Program-made: the position numbers and the translations under genes | Shown here: positions 8,325 through 11,778 of the stretch, piece by piece | Numbering within the stretch: the stretch's first letter is position 1 | How the letters are laid out: each line of letters starts with the position of its first letter | Notes under the pieces: model-generated | Told to the model about the DNA's origin: nothing | The model's input: the letters and a program-made list of their open reading frames with translations, nothing else | Databases searched by the model: none | Assembly (NCBI GenBank): GCA_900642245.1 | Contig: CAAAJI010000653.1 | Location: forward strand, 15,908-27,685 | DNA: 11,778 bases | Source: Fragilaria radians | Lineage: Eukaryota; Bacillariophyta; Fragilariophyceae; Fragilariales; Fragilariaceae | Reading direction: 5' to 3'

Positions 8325-9110
8325 ATGGCTAGTATTGAGAATAAAAGGGCGGGAAAAATTGTTCCAAATGTTTCGCACATTGATAATCGCGCCGACGTTA
8401 ATTTAACATCTTTGAACGCTGTCGCTGAAGCCGACGCAGCACCTCAGAAAGCCTTAATATCTTGTCCTGTGTCCAGTTTGCCTACTCTTCAAAATAGACA
8501 TACGTTTTCGGAGTCATTGACATTCAAAATTTTGCCAATAAAGCAAGGAATTTCCCATGAGGTAGATGAGATGGCAGATATGAATGTTGAACAGCCGCAG
8601 TATCAGAAACAAAAAAATCTCAGATCATTAACTCAAGAATCCCATGAATATAACTTAGCTCCTACAGCGTCGATGACAATATCCAATCCAAGTCATCAAC
8701 AGCAACACTTGCGCCACTCTTTACCACACACTTCTGGATCGAACATGGAATTAGACGGAAGTAGTCTAATGACTTCTATGATCAACACGAATCTGGAATC
8801 ATTAGCTATCTGCAATGAAAAACTTTCTGCTGAACAAGTTTCTAAGGAGGAAAAACACGAATTCCTTATTTTCACTCGAGTTTTAATGAGATACTTAGAA
8901 AGAAAAGACCCCGTGATGCATGGTCGTGCCAAGTTAGTCATTCAGGAATGCGCGGAAAAGGGTAAGAAAAAAGAGAAAGGTTATGAATCAGTCACGACGG
9001 CTTTAAAGAAAAGATTACGCGAAACGGTTGGGGAGCGATATTGGGCTCGAGCTGAAGTCTATCTCAAGCATTTTGAGCGTAAGTTTCGGGATCAAAAACC
9101 AGCTACCTGA
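8325..9110 (+). CDS. Protein with charged C-terminal helical domain, probably nuclear
   Basis: This is a 261-residue protein with no intron. The start is the ATG at 8325; the frame stays open a little further up, but only from a TTG. Residues 1-165 are low-complexity and polar (Ser, Gln, Asn and His rich, including HQQQHLRH), with no membrane segment or signal peptide. Residues about 174-255 form a compact charged module in three predicted helices: EFLIFTRVLMRYLERKD; MHGRAKLVIQECAEKGKKKE, ending in a lysine-rich patch that could serve as a nuclear signal; and YESVTTALKKRLRETVGERY followed by W240 and an amphipathic tail. A module of this kind, behind a disordered N-terminus, is familiar to me from uncharacterised diatom proteins, and its size and helix pattern recall KIX domains. 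I cannot confirm either link here. A role in protein-protein contact during transcription is inference. It is divergent from the sulfotransferase, and no neighbour suggests a pathway. Confidence 0.8.
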   Translation: MASIENKRAGKIVPNVSHIDNRADVNLTSLNAVAEADAAPQKALISCPVSSLPTLQNRHTFSESLTFKILPIKQGISHEVDEMADMNVEQPQYQKQKNLRSLTQESHEYNLAPTASMTISNPSHQQQHLRHSLPHTSGSNMELDGSSLMTSMINTNLESLAICNEKLSAEQVSKEEKHEFLIFTRVLMRYLERKDPVMHGRAKLVIQECAEKGKKKEKGYESVTTALKKRLRETVGERYWARAEVYLKHFERKFRDQKPAT

Positions 9111-9146
9111 ATAGAGTAATCATATATATTTTTATGGCATGTATCA

Positions 9147-9152
9147 AATAAA
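9147..9152 (+). terminator. Possible polyadenylation signal AATAAA
   Basis: A canonical AATAAA lies 37 bases after the stop of the helical-domain gene. In DNA this AT-rich the hexamer is common by chance, and algae of this kind do not depend strictly on it. Confidence 0.3.
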
Positions 9153-9648
9153 TGATTAAATGAAAATTAGTTTCTCGGAATCTCCAGCCAAACCTTCACT
9201 CAAGGCTACAAGGCCAAATGCATTTTCACCTTTCTTTCGTTTTATTCTCAAGTAGATGATAGCTTTACGGATATAATCACTTCTAGTATTTTCATGTAGG
9301 CAACACATGCTGCATCAGCTGTCCGCGTCTGGAGTTAGCTCATTTCCATAGCGTGACCACAAAGCTCTTATCAAATATAGCTATGTTCCAAAATTTCAAG
9401 AATACGTTCTAAATTGTTTTCTAAGCCCAAAAACTACTACGGAACTCACATAACGTCTTTGAAGATTCAAGCAAATGCATCCACTGATGCACGGTTTCCT
9501 AAACTGTAGCCTCAATCAAATGCCATAAGATTTAATTCGTGTAATTCATGATATATAACCTGTGCATTTATTCTCAAGAGTTCTTACCGTACTTCCTTAG
9601 GGGTCTGCTTGGAAAATTTGAGCACATGCTCATTTCATCCTTCTCGGA

Positions 9649-9656
9649 TATATAAA
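9649..9656 (+). promoter_or_regulatory. TATA box (TATATAAA)
   Basis: TATATAAA in a ggatatataaataaa context is the strongest TATA match noticed in the window. It lies about 78 bases upstream of the ATG at 9734, a workable distance for a plus-strand transcript covering the 54-codon frame. A 12-codon upstream frame at 9660-9698 would lie at or before the expected transcription start. Confidence 0.35.
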
Positions 9657-9733
9657 TAAATGCTTGTAGTTATAAAACGAGAGAAGCCAGGAATCTAAAG
9701 TTCTTGCAAGCGTTCGAGGCGAGACCATTTGTT

Positions 9734-9898
9734 ATGTTCAAACTGTTCAAGAAAATAACGTTCCCCGAGAGTCTTTCTTTAAATGATTCATCAACAAAAG
9801 CATTCAAGAGTGTTAGATCCAGCCTTCAAAACCTATTTGATACTCGAAGGCCCAAAAATCAATGCATTATCATAAGGACGAAAGAAAGAGTGCAATGA
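9734..9898 (+). CDS. Possible small basic protein, 54 codons, or first exon
   Basis: The frame starts at ATG 9734 and ends at the TGA 9896-9898. The product is lysine and arginine rich (MFKLFKKITF at the start, LFDTRRPKNQ near residues 34-43), with no membrane segment and no family I recognise. A good TATA box upstream is the main argument for expression. Right after it, a second plus-strand frame (9912-10181) begins in a different frame, and a CTAAC plus a TAG acceptor-like site lie between them. A two-exon gene is therefore imaginable, but the most obvious 41-nt intron gives the wrong phase for the second frame. Chance is a serious alternative. Confidence 0.25.
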   Translation: MFKLFKKITFPESLSLNDSSTKAFKSVRSSLQNLFDTRRPKNQCIIIRTKERVQ

Positions 9899-10090
9899 CA
9901 CTAACGAAAGGATGCCATTCATTGCTGTAGATCAATCCAAGAAACCATGCTTTAGGAGCACCAATTTATATTCTATGACGGAAAAAGGGTTGAAACTGAG
10001 ACAGCAAATCTGCGCATTTGAAAGGATGAAACTGAGATCCTTGAAACCTAATATGAGGTTGCTTTATTTCAAATTGCTTATGCTAATCAT

Positions 10091-10781
10091 TTACAGATTT
10101 CTCCTTTCCATGAGCATAGTAGCCACGGAAAAGAAAAAGGCACACGGAGAGGCCAAGACAAATATATCTGCAGTCCTTTGAGCGAACCTCATACCATTAT
10201 TGCAGGGTTGCATAGATACAAAGAAATGCCATATCAAGTATACTAAATATACAGCAAAGTAAATAGCCACTATCACATTCTCCATTAGGACATGCTTCAC
10301 ACGAACCCATGAACATGGCGATCCAATAGACTTTTGCGCATAAGGTGAAATTACTGGGGTTGTTGATTTCCATTGTGGTAACTGTTCAACATGCACCTTA
10401 TTACCCTTGCCATAGTCCAAGCTTGGCACCTCTACCGCCGTTTGGCGATTGTGCCGCACTTTGTTGCTGCAATTGATAATCCAAAGGACTAATTTCTATT
10501 CCATCTTCAGGTTCTTCAATCTTTCGCACAATGTAAATAGCAGCCAATATATGGAGGACTGCGAATAAGGCGTTTGTAAAGAGCCAACTATCGCAGCGAG
10601 AATAATTTCTCCAGTAGGATTGACCCCGATGTAAATCGAATTGCGAAACGATACCTCCGACAATTGCAACTGCATTTAATGAAAATACCACCATGTAATA
10701 CCCGACAAATGGTGATTGTAAGCAGCGATGATCACTGCTTCCAAAACCTTGTTGTACGCCTCTTCCTATCACTGCAGCCAT
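10091..10781 (-). CDS. Four-transmembrane protein of unknown function, two exons
   Basis: Two overlapping minus-strand frames (10781-10401 and 10459-10091) each look like half of one membrane protein. Joining exon 1 (10781-10436) to exon 2 (10353-10091) across a GT-AG intron of 82 nt (donor GTAGAG, acceptor CCCCAG, phase 1) gives exactly 203 codons including the stop, that is 202 residues. Predicted helices lie at about 27-46, 66-86, 142-162 and 177-197, with a polar glutamine-rich central loop (EISPLDYQLQQQSAAQSPNG) between helices 2 and 3. There is no cleavable signal peptide; the first 20 residues are polar. The four-helix layout with a central cytosolic-type loop resembles small tetraspan families, but no signature places it in one, so the function is unknown. 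The alternative is a frameshift in a dead gene; the clean phase match and typical intron length favour splicing. Confidence 0.65.
10354..10435 (-). other. Predicted spliceosomal intron, 82 nt
   Basis: On the minus strand it begins GTAGAG at 10435 and ends CCCCAG at 10354. Both exon ends are in phase 1, so removing it restores one frame across the four-helix protein. A second phase-1 donor, GTGCCA, lies six bases downstream and would give a 76-nt intron, so the donor choice is less sure than the acceptor. Without splicing, the first frame runs to a stop ending at 10401. Confidence 0.55.
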
Positions 10782-10810
10782 GTTGTTGCAATTCGATGTT
10801 GGATTGATTG

Positions 10811-10824
10811 TTTTTTTTTTTTTT
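10811..10824 (+). repeat. Homopolymer tract T14
   Basis: Fourteen T residues (poly-A on the coding strand) lie about 30 bases upstream of the four-helix gene start. Such tracts can exclude nucleosomes in promoters, and they are prone to length error in assemblies. Confidence 0.7.
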
Positions 10825-10853
10825 GAAATCCCCTCGCCATTTGCAGTTAGTTT

Positions 10854-10873
10854 AATAACGGGTTACCGTTATT
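10854..10873 (-). promoter_or_regulatory. Palindromic pair of TAACGG (MYB-like) sites
   Basis: AATAACGG (10854-10861) is followed by a four-base spacer and its exact reverse complement CCGTTATT (10866-10873), an 8-bp perfect inverted repeat. Each arm contains TAACGG, the core of many MYB-factor binding sites. The site lies 72 to 92 bases upstream of the four-helix gene ATG on the minus strand, a plausible promoter position. Binding is inference. Confidence 0.35.
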
Positions 10874-11394
10874 TTTCAATAAATCTCTTACCAGCGAGAC
10901 GTTGGAGGTCAACTAAGGATATCAGAAGACATCATCAAACAAGAAAGGAAAAAAAAGTTTAGAGTCATTTGATATGAATCAATAATGTAATTTGATTTAC
11001 GTGTTAGATCATACATGTGCAAAGTATTCATAAAGCCATTACTTCAGTAAAGCGTTTGTGGTGTGCACTGATAACGTGATAATCCTAAGTGTGCCGTGTA
11101 AATGCACGATTAAATGCAAAGCATGCATCACTTTTACAAAACAGTATACAATCAAGAGCTTAAGAGAATGTGAGAATATTTACAGTTGAATAAAGCAATT
11201 GGATTAAAACGTTTAATTACTTTCCAGAAACGAAAATTTGACATTGACGCTTTACAATGAACTTTATCCTGGCATCATGAATTCTTTTTCTGAATTTCAG
11301 ATTACTTGCTTTCTAACACCATTGATAAATCAATTTATCTATCAACTTCAATGATACTAGCAATCTTTGTTTCGTTTCAGTCCATACCATATGT

Positions 11395-11778
11395 TCAATC
11401 ATTATGCAATCGCTTGGAAAAGACAAGAGTATCAACTGGAATCTCCAAAAACTTACCCCCGTGCACTCTCATTCCAGATACTCCGGTAAGCTCATAGGCT
11501 TGATGAAAACCCAATTTGTTTTGGTATAGTTCTCTTGCGGCCAAATTCTCAATTTCCACCCGCAAGTACAAATCGGAGTATCTCCATTCTGGTCCACTTG
11601 CTATGCATTCCACATGATTGCAAAGTGCCTTGGCTAGTCCTTGACGACGTGCTGATGGAGAAACAACAAGGTTACTCAATATTGCGACAGCTTTCCATTC
11701 TGGAGACAAAAGCTCACGAGCAACGTCATCGACACTTGCATTCTTAAATTGGCGTCTCTGTTTTGGTCCTAGAGATGT
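11395..11778 (-). CDS. GNAT-family N-acetyltransferase, 3' part
   Basis: The minus-strand frame is open from the window edge to the TGA at 11395-11397, showing the last 127 residues; the start lies outside. The acetyl-CoA-binding motif A is present as NLVVSPSARRQGLAKAL (R-R-Q-G-L-A matches the Q/R-x-x-G-x-G/A loop). Motif B follows as EIENLAARELYQNKLGF, with the usual N-x-x-A, the conserved Tyr and the GF turn. The protein ends about 36 residues after that turn, normal for a GNAT fold. It should transfer an acetyl group from acetyl-CoA to an amine, but the substrate cannot be told. The leading part (RRQFKNASVDDVARELLSPE) precedes motif A; whether a targeting peptide exists cannot be seen. Confidence 0.85.
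   Translation of the reverse strand, partial: TSLGPKQRRQFKNASVDDVARELLSPEWKAVAILSNLVVSPSARRQGLAKALCNHVECIASGPEWRYSDLYLRVEIENLAARELYQNKLGFHQAYELTGVSGMRVHGGKFLEIPVDTLVFSKRLHND

Larger units (their letters stand above)
9111..9733. other. Intergenic region, 3' of the helical-domain gene
   Basis: The left part is the 3' UTR of the preceding gene, with an AATAAA at 9147-9152, 37 bases after the stop. The middle (about 9200-9640) shows no open frame or recognisable RNA. The right part contains a good TATA box and a short upstream open frame (ATG at 9660-9662, stop ending at 9698) ahead of a small plus-strand frame. Confidence 0.45.
10782..11394. other. Intergenic region upstream of the four-helix gene
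   Basis: This 613-bp spacer lies between two minus-strand genes, so it holds the 3' end of the acetyltransferase and the promoter of the four-helix protein. It contains a T-tract and a short perfect inverted repeat near the start codon side. Further right (10980-11390) it is AT-rich, with no gene supported. Two pyrimidine-rich tracts ending in TTTCAG lie on the plus strand (about 11290-11300 and 11371-11380) without a matching exon. Confidence 0.5.

Noticed and set aside
8109..8378. Minus-strand 89-codon frame overlapping the start of the helical-domain gene
   Set aside because: It overlaps the better supported plus-strand gene and its promoter and shows no protein features.
9912..10181. 89-codon plus-strand frame
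   Set aside because: Its last 91 bases are antisense to the four-helix gene, and its hydrophobic stretch comes partly from that overlap. No domain is seen. It is kept only as a possible second exon of the small frame at 9734.
11306..11747. Plus-strand frames of 63 and 70 codons opposite the acetyltransferase
   Set aside because: They lie antisense to a clear GNAT coding region, or use its 3' flank, and carry no independent signal.

Overview
This window reads as nuclear DNA of a photosynthetic stramenopile, most likely a diatom. The reasons are AT-rich, loosely packed DNA with genes on both strands, a likely spliceosomal intron of about 80 bases with GT-AG ends, a Golgi-type carbohydrate sulfotransferase, and a protein ending in a charged helical module (8844-9089) of a kind I associate with diatom proteins. 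The species cannot be named from the sequence alone. There is no sign of bacterial operons, rRNA, tRNA, CRISPR or an organelle genome.

Left third (1-4584): a decayed, rearranged block. A minus-strand gene of about 485 codons, apparently a class I SAM-dependent methyltransferase, is readable from 2422 down to 966 but is broken by two in-frame stops and three frameshifts. Its 3' half plus 3' flank (713-1440) occurs again as a direct repeat at 3511-4237, carrying the same stop and the same frameshift plus one extra deletion. Between the two copies lies a 95-bp minisatellite of about nine units (2510-3420). The simplest model is a tandem duplication with a unit of about 2,798 bp, made after the gene had died, with the second copy cut off near 4238.

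Middle (4585-8324): a 117-codon plus-strand open frame of unknown identity (4585-4938), a possible membrane-protein remnant on the minus strand (about 5130-5490), an intact 405-residue sulfotransferase on the minus strand (5641-6858), and about 1.4 kb of largely non-coding DNA.

Right third (8325-11778): a plus-strand gene with a charged helical C-terminal domain (8325-9110); a TATA-box-led 54-codon open frame of uncertain status (9734-9898); a minus-strand four-transmembrane protein best explained by two exons and an 82-nt intron (10091-10781), with a palindromic pair of TAACGG (MYB-like) motifs upstream; and the 3' part of a GNAT acetyltransferase running off the right edge (11395-11778).

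The genes do not form an obvious pathway. The points of most interest are the shared lesions of the duplicated pseudogene, the abrupt change in divergence between its copies, the satellite between them and the predicted intron. I did not find a convincing new multi-gene system.
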